17,980 nucleotides of DNA from JBBTWV01 sp038062615 (GTDB taxonomy: Bacteria; Patescibacteriota; Gracilibacteria; UBA1369; UM-FILTER-53-11), in the NCBI GenBank assembly GCA_038062615.1, contig JBBTWV010000057.1:1-17980 (forward strand). The letters are read 5' to 3'. Position 1 is the first letter of the stretch. Each line of letters opens with the position of its first letter. The translations under genes were made by a program, and so were the position numbers. Shown here one piece after another: positions 12,872 through 17,980 of this stretch. Under the pieces are notes generated by a model, which was given only the letters and a program-made list of their open reading frames with translations, searched no databases and was not told the DNA's origin.

Positions 12872-12912
12872 TTGTATCGAGATGGTTAGCGCTGTATATT
12901 GACGAGTGCTAA
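12872..12912 (+). promoter_or_regulatory. Promoter embedded in a CIRCE-like operator
   Basis: TTAGCGCTG (12886-12894), a 9-nt spacer and GAGTGCTAA (12904-12912) match the CIRCE operator of HrcA (TTAGCACTC-N9-GAGTGCTAA) with two mismatches and the exact spacing. -35 TTGTAT (12872-12877) and -10 TATATT (12895-12900) are 17 nt apart, and the -10 lies inside the CIRCE spacer. HrcA binding would silence it, so heat-shock or stress control of the genes at 12931 and perhaps 13088 is inferred. Confidence 0.6.
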
Positions 12913-12930
12913 CTTTTAACCACAATATTT

Positions 12931-13053
12931 ATGCCAACGTATGTTTGCCAAAACTGTAAAAGTAAGCTCATTATCGGAGTTGAGATATCAATTGGAACCC
13001 CGGAACATGTCTGCGAAAAATGTAAGGGGAAAATGATCGAAGAACGAGAATAG
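12931..13053 (+). CDS. Small zinc-ribbon protein (40 aa)
   Basis: A 40-residue protein, MPTYVCQNCKSK...EHVCEKCKGKMIEERE. Two CxxC knuckles (C6, C9, C28, C31) separated by 18 residues make a one-domain zinc ribbon or rubredoxin-like fold. Apart from the metal site no function can be read. It starts about 24 nt downstream of the predicted transcription start of the CIRCE-like promoter. The next gene begins 34 nt after its stop and may be cotranscribed. Confidence 0.7.
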   Translation: MPTYVCQNCKSKLIIGVEISIGTPEHVCEKCKGKMIEERE

Positions 13054-13087
13054 ATTCTTGTATTTTTATTTATTAATTTAAAATTTT

Positions 13088-13543
13088 ATGGATCCAATAA
13101 CTTCACAAATTATTATCGGTCTGGGAACGAGTTATTTTTCTAATTTTACAACACCTGTTATACAAAAATTTTTTCAGAAAGCCGTTCAACTGCAACCTTC
13201 TATTGAAGAAGATCTGAAAAATGCAAGGAGCACACAAGATTTTGAAAAAGTATTTAGGGACGCAGTGGGAGTCATTGATGCGCAAGCAGGAACCGGAACG
13301 GTCGAAATAGATTTTTCATTTTTAGAAGCATTAAAAGGCATTCGTTTTGATCATCAAAATGGACTAGTAACCATAGCTGGATCCAGGTTGCATGCTCCTA
13401 TATTACAGGCTGGAGGTACTGGTACTGGATCAGGTCAAACCGAAATCACTGACTCTATATTAAAATCAGGAGGAGCTGAAGCAAGAATTGGAAAAGGAGC
13501 AAGTATGAAGATAAGTCGCAATGCGCAAATCAGACTGAGTTGA
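13088..13543 (+). CDS. Unknown protein with repetitive Gly/Ser-rich C-terminus
   Basis: A 151-residue protein I do not recognise. The N-terminal 35 residues are hydrophobic and aromatic (TSQIIIGLGTSYFSNF), followed by a helical charged section (SIEEDLKNARSTQDFEKVFRDAV). The last 60 residues alternate small and beta-forming residues: GLVTIAGSRLHAPILQAGG, GQTEITDSILKSGG, ARIGKGASMKISRNAQIRL. That rhythm suggests a short beta-solenoid or self-assembling tail; this is only a reading of composition. It stands 34 nt behind the zinc-ribbon gene and probably shares its CIRCE-like promoter. Base composition is AT-rich like that of its neighbours. Confidence 0.6.
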   Translation: MDPITSQIIIGLGTSYFSNFTTPVIQKFFQKAVQLQPSIEEDLKNARSTQDFEKVFRDAVGVIDAQAGTGTVEIDFSFLEALKGIRFDHQNGLVTIAGSRLHAPILQAGGTGTGSGQTEITDSILKSGGAEARIGKGASMKISRNAQIRLS

Positions 13544-13560
13544 TAAATAGAAACTCATAA

Positions 13561-13606
13561 TCCTCCGGCTCATCCAGGCTGTGATTTTTGATGAAGCAGT
13601 GGAGGA
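13561..13606. other. Imperfect hairpin after the 151-aa gene
   Basis: TCCTCC (13561-13566) and GGAGGA (13601-13606) enclose TCATC (13570-13574) and GATGA (13590-13594). It lies between two convergent genes and could act as a transcription stop, but no T-run follows on either strand. Confidence 0.3.
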
Positions 13607-13623
13607 ACAAAAACACAGAAACT

Positions 13624-13878
13624 TTACCTGATGTATGCGCGTGCGGCTTTGCAGGTTTCTTCTTGGGCGCTCTTCAATTCTTCAGCATCTGTATATCCTA
13701 CGAATGCCACGTTGGCTAATGTTTGTTCACAGCCGCGTTGATCTGCTTGCCTTATTTCAGCTCTTGATGTTGCCGCTGCCCTTACTGCTTCAGCAATATT
13801 GGCAACAATAGCTCCGGCCAAAGTTACGGCCAATGCCGTGTCACCAATTTTCCTAAATGTTTCTCTCAGACTTCGCAT
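13624..13878 (-). CDS. Small Ala-rich protein with one membrane segment
   Basis: An 84-residue protein. A basic start (MRSLRETFRKIGD) is followed by a hydrophobic helix TALAVTLAGAIVANIAEAV (about 14-32), then a charged helical part with two Cys (GCEQTLANVAF, EETCKAARAYIR). An anchored protein with the C-terminus outside, or a secreted protein with an uncleaved signal, is possible; the two Cys could form a disulfide. Not recognised. Its promoter (-35 TGTACA, -10 TATATT) ends 6 nt before the ATG, which supports the chosen start. Confidence 0.55.
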   Translation of the reverse strand: MRSLRETFRKIGDTALAVTLAGAIVANIAEAVRAAATSRAEIRQADQRGCEQTLANVAFVGYTDAEELKSAQEETCKAARAYIR

Positions 13879-13884
13879 GGCAAA

Positions 13885-13915
13885 AATATACCTCTAACCA
13901 AAGAACCTGTACAGG
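13885..13915 (-). promoter_or_regulatory. Promoter of the 84-aa gene with palindrome at the -35
   Basis: On the - strand, TGTACA (13908-13913), 17 nt, then TATATT (13885-13890), with ATG 6 nt further on. The -35 is the centre of a perfect 10-bp palindrome CCTGTACAGG (13906-13915), a possible operator. The same TGTACA core appears in the toxin-antitoxin promoter at 6432-6469. Confidence 0.5.
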
Positions 13916-13938
13916 CAGTTGCTTTTTATCTATTTACC

Positions 13939-13957
13939 AACTATACTATATATAGTT
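13939..13957. promoter_or_regulatory. Palindromic operator before the RelB-like gene
   Basis: AACTATA (13939-13945), 5 nt, TATAGTT (13951-13957), a perfect 7-bp inverted repeat 29 nt before the antitoxin ATG. Its place and symmetry fit an operator for an autoregulating ribbon-helix-helix antitoxin. The surrounding DNA is too AT-rich to fix the -10. Confidence 0.5.
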
Positions 13958-13985
13958 TATAGATACATATTTAATCTCTACTTTT

Positions 13986-14225
13986 ATGACAATACAGGTT
14001 TCTTTTACTGCCGACGAAAATTTAAAAAATAAGGCTATGGAGAAAGCTAAGAATGAAGGAATCACCTTGAAAACTCTTTTCGTTTACGCCATGAAAGGTT
14101 TTGTTGACGGTAAGATCGCATTGAGCCTTGGCGCTAGTGAATCAGAACCGGAGGTTGAAGCAGTGGTGTTTTCAGACAAAAAAATAAATATAAAAGCAGC
14201 CAAATTAGCCAAATTACTCAAGTAA
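13986..14225 (+). CDS. RelB/DinJ-like ribbon-helix-helix antitoxin
   Basis: A 79-residue protein. The N-terminal half is a ribbon-helix-helix: strand TIQVSFTAD, helix ENLKNKAMEKAKNEG, helix ITLKTLFVYAMKGFVDGKI. The C-terminal half is acidic, then basic (SEPEVEAVVFSDKKINIKAAKLAKLLK), as expected for the toxin-binding tail. It precedes a toxin-like frame by 3 nt and follows a palindromic operator. The partner toxin appears frameshifted, so this antitoxin may be an orphan or may act on related toxins elsewhere. Confidence 0.75.
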   Translation: MTIQVSFTADENLKNKAMEKAKNEGITLKTLFVYAMKGFVDGKIALSLGASESEPEVEAVVFSDKKINIKAAKLAKLLK

Positions 14226-14228
14226 AAC

Positions 14229-14592
14229 ATGCTTGTTCTGACGGAGTACATTGCAAAACATGAGTTAAAACCGCTCAGTAGGTTTCTGAAATTGGATCAT
14301 ATTCTTAAAGGTACTTAAGGGCTTGGGTATCTCAACAAAACCACCACGGAAACTGCAAGGTTTTCAGTTTTTTAAGGTTAATATTGGTTCACGCGACGGA
14401 GCTCGGATGGTGGTGTTTGTTCTTACGGAAAATAAAAAAGTTGTGCCCGTGCTCATCCGCCTCAAGAAAGATAAACGATTCGGAATGAATATGGCGATGA
14501 ATAATCCGATAGTTGTTGATCAAATAAACAAAAATCTTGATCACATCCTTGCTGATATAGAGAAGAAGCGTTATGAGGAATTTGCAGACTAG
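14229..14592 (+). pseudogene. RelE-like toxin gene interrupted by a frameshift
   Basis: The frame starting at ATG 14229 (MLVLTEYIAKHELKPLSRFLKLDHILKGT) ends at TAA 14316. The following frame, one base out of phase, is open from 14290 to TAG 14592. It carries what looks like the toxin body: LQGFQFFKVNIGSRDGARMV, VFVLTENKKVVPVLIRLKKD and a C-terminal helix ILADIEKKRYEEF. The GARMVVFVL...VPVLIRLKKDK pattern resembles RelE-superfamily toxins I know from Patescibacteria. The 3-nt gap to the antitoxin supports 14229 as the original start. Either the gene is broken, or a programmed +1 shift occurs at about 14290-14316, or the body is translated alone from TTG 14323 (89 residues). Confidence 0.55.
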
Positions 14593-14623
14593 GGCCTAGT
14601 TTCTCGCCACAATCAAGGCCCAA

Positions 14624-14661
14624 CAAAAAGAGGCAAGAACTTTTTAGCGTTGCTTGCCTCT
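14624..14661 (-). terminator. Terminator of the HU gene
   Basis: CTTGCCTCT (14653-14661) and AGAGGCAAG (14629-14637) make a perfect 9-bp stem with a 15-nt loop. Read on the - strand, TTTTT follows (14624-14628). It lies 25 nt past the HU stop. A second short stem, GGGCCT (14592-14597) with AGGCCC (14616-14621), sits just left of it at the end of the toxin gene. Confidence 0.75.
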
Positions 14662-14685
14662 CTGAATTCCATTCGTGTTCCAAGC

Positions 14686-14970
14686 CTATAAAATCGCGTC
14701 TTTTGCAGCCTTGCCAACGCGGAATTTTACCACTGTTTTTGCCTTGATCTGGATTTGTTCGCCGGTGGCTGGGTTTCTTCCCATGCGGGCCGCGCGGTGT
14801 TTTTTTACGAGTTTGCCGAGTCCTGGAAGGGTAAATTCGCCGGCGCCTTTGACCTCTTTGTAGGCAAGAGCCACCAAGGCATCGAGAAATTCTACTACCT
14901 GCTTCTTTGCTAAACCCGTCTTTTCGGCCAACTTAGCCAGGATCTGTGACTTTGTCATACCTTTTGCCAT
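14686..14970 (-). CDS. HU/IHF-family DNA-binding protein
   Basis: A 94-residue nucleoid protein. The dimerisation helices are MTKSQILAKLAEKTGLAKKQVVEFLDALVALAYKEV. The FTLPGLGKLVKKHRAARMGRNPATGEQIQIKAKTVVKF section is the beta arm, with the RNP tip that intercalates into DNA. The ending GKAAKDAIL is typical. HU bends DNA and compacts the chromosome. I chose ATG 14970 because the family starts here. The frame stays open for 50 codons upstream, but those read through the intergenic region and the Fic promoter. Preceded by a T-rich leader without a Shine-Dalgarno site. Confidence 0.92.
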   Translation of the reverse strand: MAKGMTKSQILAKLAEKTGLAKKQVVEFLDALVALAYKEVKGAGEFTLPGLGKLVKKHRAARMGRNPATGEQIQIKAKTVVKFRVGKAAKDAIL

Positions 14971-15044
14971 AGAAAGAAAAATAAAAAAATATTGATTACA
15001 GTGTAGCACATGATCTGTGAGTTCCAGCCTCATACTATAAAAAC

Positions 15045-15112
15045 CGTGAATATTGCCTGATATTACTATAAATTCACGTTTTTTTGACAAAAAGCCGTGA
15101 ATTTGATATACT
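15045..15112 (+). promoter_or_regulatory. Fic promoter with CGTGAAT operator repeats
   Basis: -35 TTGACA (15084-15089), a 17-nt spacer and -10 TATACT (15107-15112). AAATTCACG (15070-15078) and CGTGAATTT (15096-15104) are a perfect 9-bp inverted repeat around the -35. A third CGTGAAT lies at 15045-15051. The ATG is 6 nt beyond the -10. A dimeric repressor bound here would shut the promoter. The C-terminal HTH-like part of the Fic protein itself is a candidate binder. Confidence 0.75.
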
Positions 15113-15118
15113 TCCCAC

Positions 15119-16000
15119 ATGGCTACCCCTCACTTTGTCCAAAAGAAGCTCCAGCTCCTGAAGCAAGAGTACGACATCCTGCGCGTAGGCAAGGAGTCGC
15201 TTATTCAGATACTGGATGAGTCCGAAATCCCGGAGAATGTATATAACTCCAATGCCATAGAGAATTCCACGCTGACGCTGAAGGAAACAGAAAAAATTCT
15301 CTTGGAGTTGGAAGTATCTCGAGATATTTCGCTGCGCGAGGTTTTTGAGGCCAAAAACCTCGCGCGAGTTACCGAATACATTCGCTCAAAGTCACAAAAA
15401 ACGGAGATGACCAAAGACTTTGCGCTTTTGCTCCACCGCATGCTAATGGGTGGCATCAATGACGGCATTGCCGGGAAATTGCGTGCAAAGGGCGAGTATG
15501 TCCGCGTGGGAAGCTACATTGCGCCACCTCCCGAACATATTGAAAAAATGATCAGCCGCATGTTGGTAGAGTATTCCAGCAATTTTTCTGCCTACTTTCT
15601 GGATAAAATCTCTCAATTCCATTTGGATTTTGAGCGCATTCATCCTTTTGTAGACGGCAACGGTCGCATTGGCCGCGTGCTAATTAACTGGCAGTTTATG
15701 GTTCTGGGATTTCCTCATGTGATTATCCGCAACAAGGACAAAAAATATTATTATCGCGCATTTACGGAATATAATGACGCCAAGAAAACAAAAACCATGG
15801 AACGAACCTTGGGCTTGGCTCTTATGGAATCCTTTCACAAACGCATTGCGTATTTGAAAGGTGAGAAAATTAAAACCGTGGCCGAGTACGCGCGCGCGCA
15901 TAAAAAATCAGCTTCGGCCATGCTTAATGCAGCGCGGAGGCAGACGATTCCTGCGTTCCGTGAAAAGGGGATTTGGAAAATAGGGGAGGCGCGGAGTTAG
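15119..16000 (+). CDS. Fic-domain protein (class II, AMPylator-like)
   Basis: A 293-residue Fic protein. The catalytic motif HPFVDGNGRIGR (175-186) is complete (HPFx[D/E]GNGRxxR), so transfer of AMP (or another nucleotide part) from NTP to a protein hydroxyl is expected. The inhibitory helix motif SNAIEN (44-49, [S/T]xxxE[G/N]) lies before the Fic core, making it class II: E48 would block ATP until displaced. The flap is about 130-140 (VGSYIAPPPEH). The C-terminal section IKTVAEYARAHKKSASAMLNAARRQTIPAFREKGIWKI looks like a winged-helix or HTH domain, suggesting DNA binding and autoregulation through the palindrome in the promoter. The target protein is unknown. Confidence 0.9.
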   Translation: MATPHFVQKKLQLLKQEYDILRVGKESLIQILDESEIPENVYNSNAIENSTLTLKETEKILLELEVSRDISLREVFEAKNLARVTEYIRSKSQKTEMTKDFALLLHRMLMGGINDGIAGKLRAKGEYVRVGSYIAPPPEHIEKMISRMLVEYSSNFSAYFLDKISQFHLDFERIHPFVDGNGRIGRVLINWQFMVLGFPHVIIRNKDKKYYYRAFTEYNDAKKTKTMERTLGLALMESFHKRIAYLKGEKIKTVAEYARAHKKSASAMLNAARRQTIPAFREKGIWKIGEARS

Positions 16001-16035
16001 CCCCGACGCGACCTTATATGGTAAATTATTGTTAA

Positions 16036-16041
16036 TATAAT
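16036..16041 (+). promoter_or_regulatory. -10 element of the DoxX gene
   Basis: A perfect TATAAT lies 16 nt before the ATG at 16058, giving a leader of about 10 nt without a Shine-Dalgarno site. TTATAT at 16014-16019 is a weak -35 at 16-nt spacing. Confidence 0.45.
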
Positions 16042-16057
16042 TCTTAACTCACATCGT

Positions 16058-16459
16058 ATGAATAAAGAACTGGCCGTAAAAATTACCGCAACGTTGCTCC
16101 GCCTCGTTGCGTCACTGCTTCTCTTTCAGGCAGGCGCCCTCAAAATCTTTGGTTGGTTTGGCGGAATGCCTGCCGGGTACACCTTGACGCCTTTGCTCAC
16201 CACCGCTGGAATCATTGAAATTGTTGGTGGCGTGGCTCTTTTCTTTGGTCTCTTCAGCAGGCCTGTCGCTTTTATCCTCTCGGGTGAGATGGCATTTGCC
16301 TACTTTATTGGACACTTCAAATTTGATGCCTTCTGGCCAATCCAAAATCGCGGCGAATTGGCAGTCATACTCTGTTTTGTCTTTCTATTCTTTGCTGCTT
16401 ATGGCGCAGGGGAGTGGAGCCTTGACGGGATGATGAAGGGCCGCGGGAGAAGGAGCTAA
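16058..16459 (+). CDS. DoxX family membrane protein
   Basis: A 133-residue protein with four hydrophobic segments: LLRLVASLLLFQAGALKIFGWF, LLTTAGIIEIVGGVALFFGLF, PVAFILSGEMAFAYFIGHF and ELAVILCFVFLFFAAYGAGEW. The pattern RL..SLLLFQAG..K, GIIEIVGG and NRGELAVILCF is that of DoxX/DoxD-like proteins. These are four-helix membrane proteins associated with thiol and redox stress in several bacteria; the precise activity here is unknown. The C-terminus is short and basic (MMKGRGRRS). Expressed from its own -10 after the Fic gene. Confidence 0.85.
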   Translation: MNKELAVKITATLLRLVASLLLFQAGALKIFGWFGGMPAGYTLTPLLTTAGIIEIVGGVALFFGLFSRPVAFILSGEMAFAYFIGHFKFDAFWPIQNRGELAVILCFVFLFFAAYGAGEWSLDGMMKGRGRRS

Positions 16460-16464
16460 ATGTG

Positions 16465-16473
16465 TGATATAAT
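16465..16473 (+). promoter_or_regulatory. Extended -10 promoter before the TAA-interrupted ORF
   Basis: TGATATAAT is a perfect extended -10 that begins 6 nt after the DoxX stop codon. The ATG at 16480 follows after exactly 6 nt, as in the other leaderless promoters of the window. No -35 is visible. Confidence 0.55.
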
Positions 16474-16479
16474 TACGGG

Positions 16480-16677
16480 ATGGCAAAGCCCATAATTAGA
16501 TAACCAGAAGAAGGAGACGTGCTGCCGACTCAGAGACCTGTAGAGCCGGTGGCCTCTTCTTCGAATCCGGTAGGCTTATCTATTCGGCTTGCCACGGCTG
16601 CCGAAATTACCGTCGTGATTGCCGATCGAAACAGCCTAGAATTTACGCGCCGTGTAGAAGCCAAAAAACAAGCCTGA
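16480..16677 (+). pseudogene. Small ORF broken by an in-frame TAA
   Basis: The ATG at 16480 gives MAKPIIR and then TAA (16501-16503). The same frame goes on PEEGDVLPTQRPVEP..., GLSIRLATAAEITVVIADRN and ends RRVEAKKQA before TGA at 16675. A single change (for example CAA to TAA) would make one 65-residue protein. Alternatively the second part (52 residues) starts at GTG 16519, only 2 nt after AAGGAG, or is reached by reinitiation, the first 7 codons acting as a leader peptide. Not recognised. Confidence 0.45.
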
Positions 16678-16691
16678 GTCTGATCCCTGAT

Positions 16692-17980
16692 CTATTGCAA
16701 ATTGGTATCAATCTCCAGAATTCGATCCACCCGAAAAGTCCTCGTCTCATTGCGTAAACTGCACCAAGCCTCCAGGCCGAGAAAAGCCTTCCCCTCATAA
16801 TCCATTTCGCCAACATATTGTGGCCGGATTTTTCGGCGGGATTTTATGTCCTTGGCTCTCAAATATACAATTTCAATTTCGCGTTCCGCATCAATAGCCT
16901 CCCGAAGAAGACTCACTTTTTGCTCAAGGGGAAGGGCTTTTTCTGAGATATCATACTGGTGTTGCGTCAAAAAATGCTGGACGCGCCAATCGAGGCGAAT
17001 GTCTGAATTTTTAATCGGTTTTTTTAGTGTAATGCCCTGAAAAGTTCTGCAGCGGCTTAAAGCGACATAGGTTTGGCCGGAAGCAAAACTTCCTCGGTCC
17101 AGGTCTATGGTTACTTTATCAAATGTTTTTCCTTGGCTTTTGTGGATGGTGATGGCCCAGGCAAGGCGCAAAGGAATTTGGGTAAACGAGCCTACGGTTT
17201 CTTGTCCAAGCGTTTTGGACGCCGTGTTATAAAAGTACTTTGAGACATCCCACGTGTGCTGGGTCACTTCCACCACGTCGCCATCTTGAATGCGGACGGT
17301 AATGGTTTCCTCATCAATATTTTTTATACGTCCAAGGGTTCCATTTACCCATCTTCCGGCACTGTCGTTATTCATGAACATGACCTGCGCTCCCTCTTTT
17401 AAATGCAGATTTTTTTCTGTAGGAAGCTGCCTCATATCAAAAGAGCCATTGAACCGGCCTTCGTACATATGCAGTTTTGATTTTAATGTCTGCAACCGCA
17501 CTTCGTTGATGGTCGCAGCCCGATCATTGGTACTGGTTAGGCAGATGGCATCGGACTTTTCGTCCATTATCACGCGTTTGTTTATGGCTCGAATCTGATT
17601 TTCCGCCACCGTATTGGTGCGGATAGAGTTGAGAAGATCAATGAAATCCCCGTCTTTTTGGCGATAAATTTTTTCCAGTTCAATAAAGGTTATTTGAAGT
17701 TCATTGTCGTGGAATACGTTCGCGTCAAAAAACCATGGACTTTTATAGACATTTTCAAAATGCGGTCTGTCTTGTTTTGTTACCACCGGCGGGAGCTGGT
17801 AGAGATCGCCGATAAAAATCATTTGCACGCCCCCAAACGGTTTTTGTGTTTCTTTTATAGTGCGCAAAAAAACATCTATGCAGTCCATGAGGTCTGCCCG
17901 CACCATGGAAACTTCATCAATAATGATGGTAACAAGATTTTTGTAGAGCGCGTTCTTTTTCTGTGATTTTGCTTTTTTTG
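16692..17980 (-). CDS. PIF1-like helicase with C-terminal WYL domain, 5' end outside the window
   Basis: The frame is open to the window edge, so the Walker A part is missing. Visible are TIIIDEVSM (Walker B), FIGDLYQLPPV (motif III), LEKIYRQKD, CLTSTNDRAATINEVR, the RecA2 motif AWAITIHKSQGKTFDKV and YVALSRCRTFQGI (motif VI). These define a PIF1/RecD-type SF1B 5'-3' DNA helicase. The last 75 residues (LREAIDAEREIEIVYL, RRKIRPQYVGEMDYEGKAF, ETRTFRVDRI) form a WYL domain. In bacterial PIF1 helicases such a domain has been reported as an accessory single-strand-binding module. Likely role: unwinding replication obstacles or recombination intermediates. The ATG at 17906 is internal, not the start. 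Confidence 0.9.
   Translation of the reverse strand, partial: KKAKSQKKNALYKNLVTIIIDEVSMVRADLMDCIDVFLRTIKETQKPFGGVQMIFIGDLYQLPPVVTKQDRPHFENVYKSPWFFDANVFHDNELQITFIELEKIYRQKDGDFIDLLNSIRTNTVAENQIRAINKRVIMDEKSDAICLTSTNDRAATINEVRLQTLKSKLHMYEGRFNGSFDMRQLPTEKNLHLKEGAQVMFMNNDSAGRWVNGTLGRIKNIDEETITVRIQDGDVVEVTQHTWDVSKYFYNTASKTLGQETVGSFTQIPLRLAWAITIHKSQGKTFDKVTIDLDRGSFASGQTYVALSRCRTFQGITLKKPIKNSDIRLDWRVQHFLTQHQYDISEKALPLEQKVSLLREAIDAEREIEIVYLRAKDIKSRRKIRPQYVGEMDYEGKAFLGLEAWCSLRNETRTFRVDRILEIDTNLQ

Noticed and set aside
14971..15120. 50-residue N-terminal extension of the HU protein
   Set aside because: The extension reads through the Fic promoter region; HU proteins begin at the MAKGMTK position.
16519..16590. 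tRNA-like look of the stretch with TTCGAATCC
   Set aside because: The flanks of the TTCGAAT cannot form a T-stem, and no acceptor or anticodon arm is present.

Overview
The window looks like a chromosomal piece of a small-genome bacterium, probably a member of the Patescibacteria (Candidate Phyla Radiation). The reasons are a strongly Cys-rich protein of the type I associate with those genomes, a lone cobalamin adenosyltransferase, a PIF1-WYL helicase, weak or absent Shine-Dalgarno sites, and several promoters whose start site falls on the A of the start codon. TGA and TAA both act as stops, so the UGA=Gly code of Absconditabacteria/Gracilibacteria is not in use. The lineage is an inference.

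Left part (1-6608): nusB and rnc overlap on the + strand. On the - strand follows a run of genes: a Gly-rich membrane protein, a PduO-type cob(I)alamin adenosyltransferase, a Cys-rich protein, an MFS transporter, an Mrp/ParA-like ATPase and a DUF2203 protein. Several of these overlap by 1 nt. Upstream are a paralogous small membrane protein and a RelE/Phd toxin-antitoxin pair whose promoter sits among three TGTACAT boxes. A tRNA gene with anticodon CAU (6532-6608) closes this part.

Middle part (6601-12822): a 6.2-kb integrated element. It carries a large serine recombinase, a SEC-C/PD-(D/E)XK protein and a secreted thermonuclease leftward, and two XRE regulators, an ImmA/IrrE-like peptidase and a Cas2-fold protein rightward. 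A 9-bp direct repeat (GCCCACCAT) marks both ends, the left copy being the 3' end of the tRNA. The most striking observation is that the recombinase frame crosses the left repeat and ends 4 codons later inside the tRNA, while an open frame without a start codon enters from the right repeat in the same phase. Joining the two ends makes one uninterrupted 582-codon recombinase gene. So attP appears to lie inside the recombinase gene, and integration exchanges its C-terminal tail of 69 residues for 4 residues read from the tRNA.

Right part (12823-17980): a visibly AT-richer stretch holds a small zinc-ribbon gene behind a promoter embedded in a CIRCE-like repeat, an unknown 151-residue protein, a small membrane protein, and a RelB-like antitoxin followed by a frameshifted toxin. 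Then come an HU-family protein, a Fic protein with a palindromic operator in its promoter, a DoxX protein, a small ORF broken by an in-frame TAA, and a 5'-truncated PIF1-WYL helicase.

The regulatory DNA is unusually legible. At least five promoters have a -10 hexamer exactly 6 nt before an ATG, which predicts leaderless mRNAs.
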